Positions 27,705-36,666 of a DNA stretch of 64,000 nt are shown piece after piece; position 1 is the stretch's first letter, and each line of letters starts with the position of its first letter. A model generated the notes under the pieces. It searched no databases. It was not told where the DNA came from and saw only the letters and a list, made by a program, of their open reading frames with translations. Source of the stretch: Martelella sp. HB161492 (GTDB lineage: Bacteria > Pseudomonadota > Alphaproteobacteria > Rhizobiales > Rhizobiaceae); assembly GCF_013184775.1 (NCBI RefSeq), contig NZ_JAATVV010000002.1, positions 400,301-464,300 of the forward strand, read 5' to 3'. Made by a program: the position numbers and the translations under genes.

Positions 27705-27908
27705 CACAAAACTCCGTTTTCCTTGGACGCGGCCGCGCTTGTGACACGGGCCCTGCACATGTGTAAACCCTTGCTGCGGAAAGTTTCGCTTACACCCACT
27801 TTCCACGCGATGCGCCGGGCCAGAAATCGAAGTCTGATTTCACAGCGCCCGCTGCATCAATACCCAGACGAAAACCGCATTGGAGCATCCGCCCGCACGA
27901 ACGGAGCC

Positions 27909-28736
27909 TCAGTCGTCTGACGCCAGAAGCTGATCCATCGAGCGTGCCGGATCGGCACAGCCCGCCGTGCCGACCACCCGCGCGGGCACCCCTGCCACGG
28001 TCGAGCAGCGCGGCACCGGCTTCAGCACCACTGAACCGGCTGCAATGCGCGAGCAATCGCCAACCTCGATATTGCCAAGCACCTTGGCCCCTGCCCCGAT
28101 CAGCACGCTGTGGCCAATCTTGGGATGGCGGTCGCCGGTTTCCTTGCCGGTTCCGCCAAGCGTCACGCCCTGCAGGATCGAGACATCATCGCCGATCACC
28201 GCCGTCATGCCGACAACAACGCCCGTGGCGTGATCGAGGAAGATCCCCTTGCCCATCTTCGCAGCGGGATTGATGTCACACTGGAACACGCTGGAGGACC
28301 GGCTTTGCAGATAGAGCGCGAAATCCTTGCGGCCATTGTTCCACAGCCAGTGCGCCAGACGGTGGGTCTGAATGGCATGGAAGCCCTTGAAATAGAGAAC
28401 CGGCTCCATGAAGCGTGTGCAGGCCGGATCGCGATCATAGACGGCCTGGATATCGACCCGCAGGATCTCGCCCCATTCCGGCCAGTCCGCGCGCATCTCG
28501 TCAAAGGTCTGGCGCAGCAGAATGGCCTGAACGTCGGGATGATCGAGACGTTCGCAGATCCGGTAGATCACGCAATCCTCGAGCGAGCGATGGTTCAGAA
28601 TGGTCGAATAGAGAAAGGCCGCCAGGATCGGGTCTCGCTCCAGCGCCTGCTGCGCTTCCGCCTTCAGGCTGGCCCAGATCGGATCAAGGCTCTGCAGATT
28701 GCGGTCATCAGAGTTCTTTTCAGGGCTTGCGGCCAT
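27909..28736 (-). CDS. cysE: Serine O-acetyltransferase
   Basis: First committed step of cysteine synthesis: serine + acetyl-CoA to O-acetylserine. The N-terminal helical domain holds DPIWASLKAEAQ and FLYSTILNH. The left-handed beta-helix follows, with hexapeptide repeats from DINPAAKMGKGIFLDHATGVVVG to IEVGDCSRIAAGSVVLKPVP. The catalytic His/Asp are in the LDHATG and HPKIGH segments. The start is taken at 28736: AAGGAGG sits 5 nt upstream, giving 275 aa, normal for Rhizobiales. Starts at 28739 or 28787 are less likely. Confidence 0.95.
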   Translation of the reverse strand: MAASPEKNSDDRNLQSLDPIWASLKAEAQQALERDPILAAFLYSTILNHRSLEDCVIYRICERLDHPDVQAILLRQTFDEMRADWPEWGEILRVDIQAVYDRDPACTRFMEPVLYFKGFHAIQTHRLAHWLWNNGRKDFALYLQSRSSSVFQCDINPAAKMGKGIFLDHATGVVVGMTAVIGDDVSILQGVTLGGTGKETGDRHPKIGHSVLIGAGAKVLGNIEVGDCSRIAAGSVVLKPVPRCSTVAGVPARVVGTAGCADPARSMDQLLASDD

Positions 28737-28842
28737 CATGGCCTCCTTCCTGTCCTCGAAAAAGAATTTCGGGCGAATATAGGCCATGATGGCGCGAATA
28801 CCAATGACGCCGTGGTGACTTTCTCACGCAGCGGCCACCGCT

Positions 28843-29625
28843 TCAGTCTTCGGCAGACTTCAGAAAGTCGAGCACGGCTGACTTGAACACCTTGTCGCCG
28901 ACGGCCAGCATGTGATCGCGATTGGGGATGTCGAGCGCCATGGCATGCTGCATCTGGGCGGCAAGCGTCTGCGGCGAACCGGCCAGATCATCCTTTGTGC
29001 CAACGGCAATGAGGGTCGGCTGGGTGATTTTGGCAATGTCGCTGCGCGGCACGCTCTGCCGCGACGTCTCGATACAGGCGGCAAGCGCGATCCGGTCGCT
29101 GCGGGTCTGTTCGGCGAAGGTCCGGAACATCCGCCCGCGCTCGTCGCTGACATCGTCGAGTGACGGCGCACGCAGCGCATCGGCGATCGGGTCCCAGTCG
29201 CCCACGCCATCGCAAAGACCGATTCCAAGCCCGCCAAAGACCAGCGAGCGCACGCGATCCGGATGATCGAGCGCCAGAAAGGCTGAATTGCGCGCGCCCA
29301 TGGAATACCCCATCACATGCGCCGCCCCGATCTCCAGATGATCAAGAAGGGCGGCGGCATCGCCCGCCATCAGCGCCGGAAAATAGTATTCCGAATCATG
29401 CGGCTTGTCGCTCTGCCCATGTCCGCGGTTGTCGAGCGCGATGACGCGGTACCCCGCCTCGCCGAGCGTTCTCAGCCAGCCCGGATGAACCCAGTTGACG
29501 GCAGCTGTGGAGGCGAATCCGTGAATCAGAAGGACAGGCGTTGCATCGCGCGGCCCCTCGTCAAAATAGGCCAATTGCAGACCATCATGTTCAAAGAAGG
29601 AGAATTCAGGAAGATTGAGGTTCAT
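28843..29625 (-). CDS. Alpha/beta-hydrolase
   Basis: A 260-aa esterase-like enzyme. The nucleophile elbow is GYSMGA with S108; the oxyanion region is LLIHGFAST (33-40); the aspartate of the triad lies in LIAVGTKDDLAG, and the His in IPNRDHMLAV. The LDNRGHGQSDKP segment is typical of haloperoxidase/lactonase-like members. The reaction cannot be read from sequence. It follows cysE in reverse direction, separated by about 107 bp with no visible operon link. Confidence 0.9.
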   Translation of the reverse strand: MNLNLPEFSFFEHDGLQLAYFDEGPRDATPVLLIHGFASTAAVNWVHPGWLRTLGEAGYRVIALDNRGHGQSDKPHDSEYYFPALMAGDAAALLDHLEIGAAHVMGYSMGARNSAFLALDHPDRVRSLVFGGLGIGLCDGVGDWDPIADALRAPSLDDVSDERGRMFRTFAEQTRSDRIALAACIETSRQSVPRSDIAKITQPTLIAVGTKDDLAGSPQTLAAQMQHAMALDIPNRDHMLAVGDKVFKSAVLDFLKSAED

Positions 29626-29768
29626 ATCCAGATCCGATTTTTCCCGCAGGGCAACAAACCGGTGACCAACGGATCAAAAGCGTTGGCATCGATGGCGCGG
29701 GGGTACTACACATTTGTTTCGAAGAGTTATAGTGTCCGCGCCGAAAGCTCAAGGAACGGGAGACGATA

Positions 29769-30014
29769 ATGGCAGGCCATCCGATTGCCCATTTCAAAAA
29801 CGACGAAGGTCATCGTGTCATCGAGATCGGTGTCAAGGAATTCATGTGCGTCGGTGCGTCAGCACCTTTCGACCATCCGCATATCTTCATCGATATGGGC
29901 GACGAGAGTGAAGCCGTCTGTTCCTATTGCTCGACGCTCTACCGTTACTCACCGGCGCTTCACGGCAAGGAAACCAATCCGCCCGGCTGCGCCTACGAGA
30001 TTGAGGCCGCCTGA
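29769..30014 (+). CDS. Zinc-finger CHCC protein (NDUFS6-like)
   Basis: An 81-residue protein of the CHCC zinc-finger family, related to the NDUFS6 subunit of complex I. The ligands C27 (KEFMCVG), H36/H38 (FDHPH), C51 and C54 (CSYC) are all present. The HPHIFIDMGDE stretch and TLYRYSP ending match the family. Alphaproteobacteria carry this small protein as an isolated gene, and some relatives act in respiratory complex I. A role in complex I is plausible but not shown here. It precedes the flavin monooxygenase gene by 40 bp. Confidence 0.9.
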   Translation: MAGHPIAHFKNDEGHRVIEIGVKEFMCVGASAPFDHPHIFIDMGDESEAVCSYCSTLYRYSPALHGKETNPPGCAYEIEAA

Positions 30015-30053
30015 CAAAGGCGTTCCTCCGGGGGCAAGGGAGGATAACAGGAA

Positions 30054-31226
30054 ATGCCAGTTCAACATGCCGCCATCATCGGCGCCGGGATTGCAGGTCT
30101 CACGGCGGCGCTTGCGCTTGCGCGTCAGGGGATATCGTCTGAGATTTTCGAACAGGCCGAAGTGCTTGTCGAAGTCGGGGCCGGTCTGCAGATCTCGCCC
30201 AATGCGGCGCGCTGTCTCGATGCACTGGACGTACTGGCGCCGCTGACCGCACAATGGCGTGAGCCAAGCCGGGTAGCACTTGCGTCCGGCGCCAGTCTGC
30301 GCCAGGTCGCTTATGTTCCGGTCAACAATGCACGCGAGCGCTGGGGTGCGCCCTACGGGGTCCTGCACCGGGCAACGCTGCAATCGGAACTGAAAAGCGC
30401 GGTGCAGAGCAATCCGCTTTGCATGCTGAAACTTGGGGCCCGCATTGACAGGGCGTCCCACGCCGCCGTCTCTGCCATCTGCGAAAAAACGCCCGATGTC
30501 GTCATTTGCTGTGATGGTGTCTGGTCACATTCCCGCCGGCAGGTGGAGGGCGCGCCGGAAGCACGCTTTTCCGGCAATATCGCCTGGCGCTTCGTGCTCT
30601 CCTCGGAAGATGCCCCGTCTTTCCTCGATCGTGAAGCGGTCACCGCCTATATGGGAACCCAGGCACATCTGATCGCCTACCCCTTGCGTGATGTCGGCGG
30701 CTTCAATCTGGTTGCCATCGCCGCCGGCGCGAGCGCTGGCGAAGCGTGGCACACGGAAGTCGACAGTTCGTGGAAAAGTGCGCTGGAAAGGCATTTTTCG
30801 GGCTGGAATCCGCAGCTGAAGCAACTCTTTGCCCATGCCACACCGACCTTCTGGCCGCTTTACGAGGTGGGGGAAGGCAGCTGGCACAATAGCAAGGACA
30901 TGATCGTCATCGGCGATGCGGCCCATGCGATGATGCCGTTTTCGGCGCAGGGAGCAGCCATGGCGATCGAGGATGCCGTCGAACTCGCAACATTCCTCGC
31001 GGAATTGCCCGCGGCCGAGGCTTTTGCAGCCTTTGTCGCCCATCGGCGTCCACGGCTTGCCAAGCTGAAAAAGCGCGGCCAGTTCAACAAGTTCGCCTAT
31101 CATGCCAGCGGCCCGGTGCGTCTTGGCCGCGATCTGGTGCTGGCCTTCCGCTCACCGGCCTCACTGGCCGCAGATATGGACTGGATCTACAGCTACCACG
31201 CTCACGGACTTGAGAAACTGCAATAA
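30054..31226 (+). CDS. FAD-dependent monooxygenase (salicylate hydroxylase-like)
   Basis: A 390-aa group A flavoprotein hydroxylase. The dinucleotide fold is IIGAGIAGLTAALAL (8-22), then the DG-type segment DVVICCDGVWSHSR and the second flavin-contact GDAAHAMMPFSAQGAAMAIED. This family hydroxylates aromatic or similar rings with NAD(P)H; UbiH-like and salicylate hydroxylase-like members share the layout, so the substrate is not certain. GGAGG precedes the ATG. It begins 40 bp after the zinc-finger gene and may share its transcript. Confidence 0.9.
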   Translation: MPVQHAAIIGAGIAGLTAALALARQGISSEIFEQAEVLVEVGAGLQISPNAARCLDALDVLAPLTAQWREPSRVALASGASLRQVAYVPVNNARERWGAPYGVLHRATLQSELKSAVQSNPLCMLKLGARIDRASHAAVSAICEKTPDVVICCDGVWSHSRRQVEGAPEARFSGNIAWRFVLSSEDAPSFLDREAVTAYMGTQAHLIAYPLRDVGGFNLVAIAAGASAGEAWHTEVDSSWKSALERHFSGWNPQLKQLFAHATPTFWPLYEVGEGSWHNSKDMIVIGDAAHAMMPFSAQGAAMAIEDAVELATFLAELPAAEAFAAFVAHRRPRLAKLKKRGQFNKFAYHASGPVRLGRDLVLAFRSPASLAADMDWIYSYHAHGLEKLQ

Positions 31227-31337
31227 AACGACACAAAGTGAAAACGCCCCGTCATTCTGCGACGCGGGCGCGATGGCACAATCCCCTCACTGGCTGCCCG
31301 CCCGGGCGGCCTGGCATACGACCAAGGATTTGTGCCC

Positions 31338-32018
31338 ATGTTTCGACATTTATCCCTTGCGGCGGTGGCCGTATTCCTCGCCTTTCAGGCCCAGGCCGCA
31401 ACGCTCACGGCGGTCGCGACCAGCCATGTCAACCTGCGGGCCGGGCCAGCCACCAGCTACCCGGCGATTACCGTTGTGCCTGCCGGTGCAGGCCTTGTCA
31501 GCCACGGCTGCCTGGCCGATTACAGCTGGTGCGATATTTCCTATGCCAGCTATCGGGGCTGGGTCTCCGCCCGCTATATCCGGATCATCTATCAGGGACA
31601 GAGCGTGGTCCTGACGCCCGCCATCGCCGTTGCGAGCGGTGTGGCGGTGATCACATTTTCGCGGGCCTACTGGGATCGCTACTACGTCGCCTATCCCTGG
31701 TATGGCCGCTGGGCGGCCTATCCGCCACCCCGCGCCTATGCGCCACCGCCGCCCCGCGTCACATCGCATTCGGCAAGCGGCAATTGCACTGATTCTGGCT
31801 GCTCGGTCACCCGTCAGACGACCGGTGTCTATGGCGGCTCCACCAGCCAGACCCGCAACTGCGCCGATGGCAGCTGCTCTGCAACCCGCAGCACGACTGG
31901 CGCCTATGGCGGCACGGCAACACGCACGCGCAGTTGCACAACCGCCGGAGAACCGGGCTGCACCGTCACCCGCACCGGCCCCAACGGCGGCAGTGGCACG
32001 CGGTCTTTCCACCGATGA
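31338..32018 (+). CDS. Secreted SH3-domain protein with Cys-rich repeat tail
   Basis: A 226-aa exported protein. The signal peptide (1-20) is followed by a bacterial SH3 domain, HVNLRAGPATSYPAITVVPA and WCDISYASYRGWVSARYI, of the type that binds peptidoglycan. After a Tyr/Pro-rich linker, the tail contains three similar segments: CTDSGCSVTRQTTGVYGG, CADGSCSATRSTTGAYGG and a shorter GEPGCTVTRTGPNGG. AAGGAT lies 8 nt before the ATG at 31338. The next gene is a paralogue with an identical domain layout but a different tail, so the pair arose by duplication. Confidence 0.85.
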   Translation: MFRHLSLAAVAVFLAFQAQAATLTAVATSHVNLRAGPATSYPAITVVPAGAGLVSHGCLADYSWCDISYASYRGWVSARYIRIIYQGQSVVLTPAIAVASGVAVITFSRAYWDRYYVAYPWYGRWAAYPPPRAYAPPPPRVTSHSASGNCTDSGCSVTRQTTGVYGGSTSQTRNCADGSCSATRSTTGAYGGTATRTRSCTTAGEPGCTVTRTGPNGGSGTRSFHR

Positions 32019-32223
32019 AAGATCCGTCCTGATCAAACACATCCGCAGGATAGCGACGTTCTCAGCTTGCGCCCACAAGCACAGATCGCTGCGCTCAAGA
32101 ATGTCATCTGTCTTGCGGATCGTAACGTAAAGTGATCGCGTTTAAATTACCTGTGAACTTGTTTATGCCATCTTCCTCGTCGTTATCTGGAATGGCCAGT
32201 TCTGACCAAGCGAACGGATCACG

Positions 32224-33069
32224 ATGAAATACAGAAACTTGCTGAAGCCAACCGGCATTGCGTTTGCCACCAGCCTGCTCGCCTTTCAAGCGCATGCTGC
32301 AGGCGCTAACGCTTATGCAACCACAAATGTCAATCTCAGGGCGGGACCGTCGACCTCCTACCCCGCCATCACCACGGTTCCGGCCGGGGCGGGCGTCTAC
32401 AACAATGGCTGCCTTGCCGATTACAGCTGGTGCGACATTTCCTTTGCCAATTATCGCGGCTGGATGGCTGCGCAATATATTCAGGTCCCCTATCAGGGCA
32501 CGAAGTCGACCCTGACGCCGGCAATTGCCTTTACCACCGGCGTTGCAATCACCGCCTTCAGCATGTCCTACTGGAACGACTATTATCGCGGCTACCCCTG
32601 GTACAACAGCTGGAACCGCTATCCGCCGCCGCCGCCGCCGCGCCCTTATGCGCCGCCGCCCGGATGGCATCAGCCACCTGGATGGCACCAGCCGCCGGGC
32701 TGGAATGCCCCGCCCGGCTATCAACCCGGCTGGAATGAACCACCGCGCAACGATCCCCATGGCGGACCACCGCCGCAAAACGGAAATCACGGGGGACCGC
32801 CGCCACAGAACGGCAATCACGGTGGACCGCCGCCGCAGCAGGGCGGCGGCAACCCGCCGCCGCGCGATAGTCACAACGGACCGCCGCCGCAAAACGATGC
32901 CCAGCGCCAGCAGCCGCGTCCGATGCCACAGGGCGGCCAGCGTCCCCAAATGCGCCAGGATGGCCAGCCGCGCGCCGGTGGCGAAGCCTGCGGACCGGAT
33001 CCGCGGCGCTGCATGCCCGAGCGTGACGGTGACCGCATGGAAGACCGCCGTCCGATCGAGCGGCGATAG
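32224..33069 (+). CDS. Secreted SH3-domain protein with proline-rich tail
   Basis: A 281-aa paralogue of the preceding gene. The signal peptide (ends HAA) leads into an SH3 domain ([38 protein letters not shown]), about 60% identical by eye to its neighbour. A YPWYNSW linker leads to a long Pro/Gly/His/Asn-rich tail with tandem units of the type QNGNHGGPPP and PPGWHQP. Low-complexity tails like this often span the peptidoglycan or bind divalent metal, which is inference. A strong terminator follows at 33095. Confidence 0.85.
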   Translation: MKYRNLLKPTGIAFATSLLAFQAHAAGANAYATTNVNLRAGPSTSYPAITTVPAGAGVYNNGCLADYSWCDISFANYRGWMAAQYIQVPYQGTKSTLTPAIAFTTGVAITAFSMSYWNDYYRGYPWYNSWNRYPPPPPPRPYAPPPGWHQPPGWHQPPGWNAPPGYQPGWNEPPRNDPHGGPPPQNGNHGGPPPQNGNHGGPPPQQGGGNPPPRDSHNGPPPQNDAQRQQPRPMPQGGQRPQMRQDGQPRAGGEACGPDPRRCMPERDGDRMEDRRPIERR

Positions 33070-33094
33070 GCACGGCGCAATTATGCAGGTTCAG

Positions 33095-33124
33095 ACCGGC
33101 GATCCTCCTGATCGCCGGTTTTTC
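33095..33124 (+). terminator. Terminator after SH3-domain genes
   Basis: Perfect 10-bp arms ACCGGCGATC/GATCGCCGGT around CTCCT, followed by TTTTTCC. Confidence 0.88.
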
Positions 33125-33144
33125 CTTGTCCTGCGCTAGCGCGT

Positions 33145-33242
33145 CGGCTCGAAAATCGGAATCGATTTTCGAAAGGAACGATGCGTAGATTCAATAAGAT
33201 AGAGCGTCCTGTTGCGTCCAAAAGGACGCACGGCGCTCTAGG
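33145..33242. repeat. Rhizobiales intergenic palindrome
   Basis: Contains a pair of inverted repeats: GCTCGAAAATCGGAATCG with GATTTTCGAA, and AGAGCG...TGCGTCC AAAA GGACGCA...CGCTCT. The terminal GCGCTCTAG and this nested hairpin recall a repeat I know from many rhizobial and Brucella genomes. Only one copy occurs here. The last bases include the stop codon of the DevA-type ATPase gene (TAG, 33238-33240 on the minus strand). Confidence 0.6.
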
Positions 33243-33951
33243 CCGAGCGCGTGTCGCGCTGCTTTTCCGAAACGATCCTGCCATCCTCGAAGGTCAAGAT
33301 CCTGTCGAACAGATCAAAAGCGCGCGGATCATGGGTGACGACAACGACCGCCGTGTCGCGCTTGACGGCAATATCGCGAAAAAGAGCCATCGCCTGGCGG
33401 CCGCGCGTACCATCAAGGGCAGCGGTCGGCTCGTCAGCGAGGATCAGCGACGGCTCATTGGCAAGCGCCCGGGCAATCGCAACGCGCTGCTGCTCGCCGC
33501 CCGAAAGCCGGCTGGGCTTGTTTCCGGACCGGTGGCCGAGATCAAGCGCTTCCAGCAGATAATGCGCATATTCCAACGCAGGCCCCGCCGGAACATCATC
33601 GATCTCCAGCGCGATTGCGATATTTTCGGCTGCGGTCAGAAACGGAATGAGATTGGCTTTCTGAAACACGAAGCCAATATGGCGCCGGCGAAAATCCCTC
33701 AGACGTCCAAGGTCGACATCAGGCGCATTGACCCGCTCACCCGCAAGCCAGACCGCACCGCTGCTTGGCGTCGCCAGAAGTCCGGCGATCATCAGAAAGG
33801 TGCTCTTGCCAGAACCGCTCGGCCCGACGATCCCGACAAGTTCACCACGGCGCACGGAAAGCGAAACGCCATCCAGCGCCTTCACCACGCTATCGCCGCT
33901 GCGATAATGCCGCGTGGCATTCTCGACGCTGAGCACGGTTTCTCCGCTCAT
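33238..33951 (-). CDS. ABC exporter ATPase, DevA/LolD-type
   Basis: ATPase of a type VII-like tripartite exporter, 237 aa. Walker A GPSGSGKS (43-50), signature LSGGEQQR (149-156) and Walker B LILADEPTAALD are intact. Its start overlaps the permease stop by 4 nt (ATGA). The gene ends inside a dispersed rhizobial palindrome, which supplies the TAG stop. With the permease and HlyD protein it forms a DevBCA-like complex exporting a lipid, peptide or drug across the envelope. Confidence 0.92.
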   Translation of the reverse strand: MSGETVLSVENATRHYRSGDSVVKALDGVSLSVRRGELVGIVGPSGSGKSTFLMIAGLLATPSSGAVWLAGERVNAPDVDLGRLRDFRRRHIGFVFQKANLIPFLTAAENIAIALEIDDVPAGPALEYAHYLLEALDLGHRSGNKPSRLSGGEQQRVAIARALANEPSLILADEPTAALDGTRGRQAMALFRDIAVKRDTAVVVVTHDPRAFDLFDRILTFEDGRIVSEKQRDTRSA

Positions 33952-35102
33952 GACAGAACCTCCTGTGGCGAGACTTTCAGCGCCCGGGCAATACCGATCC
34001 AGCTCCCCGCCGCACAGATGACAACCAGCGCCCCGGCGAGCGAAACAAGCGTGTCCGCGTCGATGACAATCCGGCGCGGGAACATCGGGAAGATCATCAA
34101 GGATCCGAAGATCGCCAGCCCATAACCGACGATACCGATCAGCGCCGCCTCGCCGCCGATCATGCCGGCAATCACGGAATTCCGTGCGCCGATCAGTTTC
34201 AGCATGGCGATCTCGTGCAGCTTTTCCAGTGTCATCGTGTAGATGATCAGCGACACCACCAGAAAGGTGATCACCAGGATGAGAATGGTGAAGGCAAGGA
34301 TCTGGAAGCGCAGCTTGCCGAGCCGCTTGTTGAGGATCATGTCGCGCTGCTGACTGTTGGTGACCACCTCCGCATCGCCCCAGGAGGATATCCGGTTGAC
34401 CACCGTCTGCTCATCCGCTGCCGGATCAAGCGTCACCAGGACGGCAGCGATTTTGCCCGCATTGGGCGCTACGGCGGTCGCCGACGTGCTGTCGGCAGCA
34501 GCGGCACGGGCGAGAAGCACTTCCTCGGATGTGCGCCGCTGGGCAAGCTCCATCGCGTCGGCGGTCGACATGAACAGCATGCCGTCACCGCTCATATCGA
34601 CCATGCTCTTGGCAATGCCGACGACCGTGATGACCTCCTTGTCGAGCTTCACCTTTTCGCCCAGCGTCAATCCGGTATTCTCGTTGGCGATTGCCTCAAA
34701 GCGACTGGCGCCCAGATGCCGGCCCGCAATGAGCGGGATCCATGATCCGGTATCCGTCGGCGTATCAAGGCTGGTGACGGCGACGCGCAATGGCCTGCCA
34801 TCATCTTCAAACTGATAGCTGAACTGAACGAAACGCCGCGTCGACGCAACGCCCGGCACACCTTCCACCCGCCGGTCCATATTGGCGGGCACCGAGGAGC
34901 TTTCGGCAAAGGGGCCCTCACGATCGCCCTGCACCACCCACAGATCGGCCGAGATCGCGTTGATCAGCAAGGTCGCGTCGTCAACAATGCCGCGATAAAG
35001 GCCGGTCATGCCGACCACGGCCATCAGCAGAAAACCAACGCCGACCGCCGTCAGCAAGAAGCGGGCCGGCGCGTTTAGAATGTCGCGGATGGCGAGTTTC
35101 AC
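33948..35102 (-). CDS. ABC exporter permease, DevC/FtsX-MacB type
   Basis: A 384-aa inner-membrane permease. One N-terminal helix (~12-33) is followed by a large periplasmic domain (~35-255) and three C-terminal helices (about 270-295, 315-340, 355-375), the FtsX/MacB layout. The LHEIAMLKLIGARNSVIAGMI coupling helix is conserved. It overlaps the HlyD gene and the ATPase gene by 4 nt at each end, so translation of the trio is coupled. Substrate unknown. Confidence 0.92.
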   Translation of the reverse strand: MKLAIRDILNAPARFLLTAVGVGFLLMAVVGMTGLYRGIVDDATLLINAISADLWVVQGDREGPFAESSSVPANMDRRVEGVPGVASTRRFVQFSYQFEDDGRPLRVAVTSLDTPTDTGSWIPLIAGRHLGASRFEAIANENTGLTLGEKVKLDKEVITVVGIAKSMVDMSGDGMLFMSTADAMELAQRRTSEEVLLARAAAADSTSATAVAPNAGKIAAVLVTLDPAADEQTVVNRISSWGDAEVVTNSQQRDMILNKRLGKLRFQILAFTILILVITFLVVSLIIYTMTLEKLHEIAMLKLIGARNSVIAGMIGGEAALIGIVGYGLAIFGSLMIFPMFPRRIVIDADTLVSLAGALVVICAAGSWIGIARALKVSPQEVLS

Positions 35103-36271
35103 TGCACGCTCTCCTTCGGCTTCACCGGCATATAGGCAAAGAGCCGCCGGTCCGGCTTGACCGCAAGCGTGCCGTCGGCAACCGGGGTGATCAGCACCGC
35201 GCGGGTCAGCGAGCCGCCGGCAAAGGTGATCGGCGTGAAATGGATGCGGCCATGTTCCACCAGCCAGAGACCAGCCGTATCGCGCCGGCGGTCGATCAGT
35301 TCCTTGTCGACGCTTTTCAGCGTGGTCTGTTCCGACATGGCGATGTGAACGCGGGCGCGTTGATCGATCGCCCAGTTTTTCGGCAGGGAATCGAGCTTCA
35401 CATCGGCGGAGAACTCACGGGTTTCCGTATCAACGAAGCGGTTGATCCTGAGCACGGAGCCGGAAACATGCTCTCCGTTGAAGTCTGCCGTAACCGTCAT
35501 GCCCGGATCGAGCCTGGCGATCAGGCTTTCGTCAAACCGCGCGGAAAGCACCAGAGACGCAGGATCCACGATCTGGATTATGCCGACACCGGCCGTCACC
35601 ACCGCACCGACGCTCTGATCCCTTGAAACCACCACACCGTCAAAAGGCGCCCGGATCACCGTTTCCGACAGATTGGCATTGGCAACATCAAGCGCTGCCC
35701 TGTAGGCGTCGACATTGCCCTCCGCCTGGGCGATCGCTGCCGTCGCCTTGTCCAGTTCTGCCGCAGCCTGGCTGGCATCGGCCTCGGCATTATCGAGCGC
35801 GGTCTGCGTTGTCGCTCCCGTCGTCATTAGCTGCTGCTGACGCTTATAGAGCCGCGCGGCATTGTCGCTGACGGCACGGACACTGACCAGATCCGCCTTG
35901 GCCGCATTGACTGCATTCTGCCCGGCACGCAGCTGCGCTGCGGCTTCGAGCACCGCCGCCCTGGTATCACTGTCGACAAGACGCACCAGCACTTCACCGG
36001 CACGCACATGATCGCCTTCATCGACATTGATCTCGGTGATACGCCCCGCGACCCGGCTGGCAACCGATGTCATGGTGAGCGCGTCGAGTGTTGCCGGTCC
36101 GACAGCCTCGGTGACCAGCGGCACGACCGACACCACACCCGCCTCGACCGCCTTCGGGTAGAAATAGCGATAGCCGACAAATCCGATGGCGGTCGCGGTA
36201 CAGATCACCGAGACGAGCAAGATGGGCGAAATGCGTCGCCTGCGCCGATCAGGTTTTTGCAATGCCGTCAT
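35099..36271 (-). CDS. HlyD-family periplasmic adaptor (DevB-type)
   Basis: A ~390-aa membrane-fusion protein that joins the inner-membrane transporter to the outer membrane. Near the N-terminus lies a hydrophobic anchor (SPILLVSVICTATAIGFVG), then the biotinyl-like EGDHVRAGEVLVRLVD, a long coiled coil (KRQQQLMTTGATTQTALDNA), and the second half RAPFDGVVVSRDQSVGAVV. The start at 36271 is preferred because this ATG overlaps the stop of the upstream gene (ATGA); a reading from 36325 adds residues lying inside that gene. Confidence 0.9.
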   Translation of the reverse strand: MTALQKPDRRRRRISPILLVSVICTATAIGFVGYRYFYPKAVEAGVVSVVPLVTEAVGPATLDALTMTSVASRVAGRITEINVDEGDHVRAGEVLVRLVDSDTRAAVLEAAAQLRAGQNAVNAAKADLVSVRAVSDNAARLYKRQQQLMTTGATTQTALDNAEADASQAAAELDKATAAIAQAEGNVDAYRAALDVANANLSETVIRAPFDGVVVSRDQSVGAVVTAGVGIIQIVDPASLVLSARFDESLIARLDPGMTVTADFNGEHVSGSVLRINRFVDTETREFSADVKLDSLPKNWAIDQRARVHIAMSEQTTLKSVDKELIDRRRDTAGLWLVEHGRIHFTPITFAGGSLTRAVLITPVADGTLAVKPDRRLFAYMPVKPKESVQ

Positions 36272-36516
36272 TCTCCGCTGATGTCCGCACGCTCGGAACG
36301 CGCCTTGTCGAGAGCAGCCCGGCATTCAGGACTGAAGGAGGTGATATTGTCGGCGATGCAGGCCTGAAGCTTGCCATCGCCCCGCGCAACATTGGCGCAA
36401 TAGGCCTTGACGTCCGCCCGGCAGACGGACCGCAGATCAGCAAGGGAGGTTGCAGCAAGACTGGCGCCGGCCGAAAAACCGATCACAAGGCTGGCGAGGG
36501 TGAGAACACGAAACAT
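36268..36516 (-). CDS. Small secreted cysteine-rich GLG1-like protein
   Basis: An 82-aa protein with a signal peptide (1-21, ending SLA). Four cysteines, C32, C40, C53 and C65, follow the CxxDxxxxC...G...CL...C arrangement of the Cys-rich GLG1 repeat, found in Golgi protein 1 and in many small bacterial exported proteins of unknown role. It is the first gene of the operon with the DevBCA-type exporter, overlapping the HlyD gene by 4 nt, and is divergent from the two-component genes. The tight coupling suggests a job linked to the exporter. Confidence 0.85.
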   Translation of the reverse strand: MFRVLTLASLVIGFSAGASLAATSLADLRSVCRADVKAYCANVARGDGKLQACIADNITSFSPECRAALDKARSERADISGE

Positions 36517-36666
36517 GCATCATTCTCCAATGACTGGTCGTTGATGCATGATGATCTGCGCCGGGTTCGTTACGCCGTGTTTGCAAAGCCGGTGCGCTTT
36601 GTTACGTTTTGTATCCAAAGCCCGGCAATGCTTGCCAAAGCGCCATCCGCGCGCCATCTTTTTTTC

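Noticed and set aside
32640-32900. CRISPR-like tandem repeats
   Set aside because: The repeats (units of the type CCGCCGCAGAACGGCAATCACGG, in part) are in-frame codons of a Pro/Gly/His/Asn-rich protein tail with variable unit length, not spaced direct repeats.
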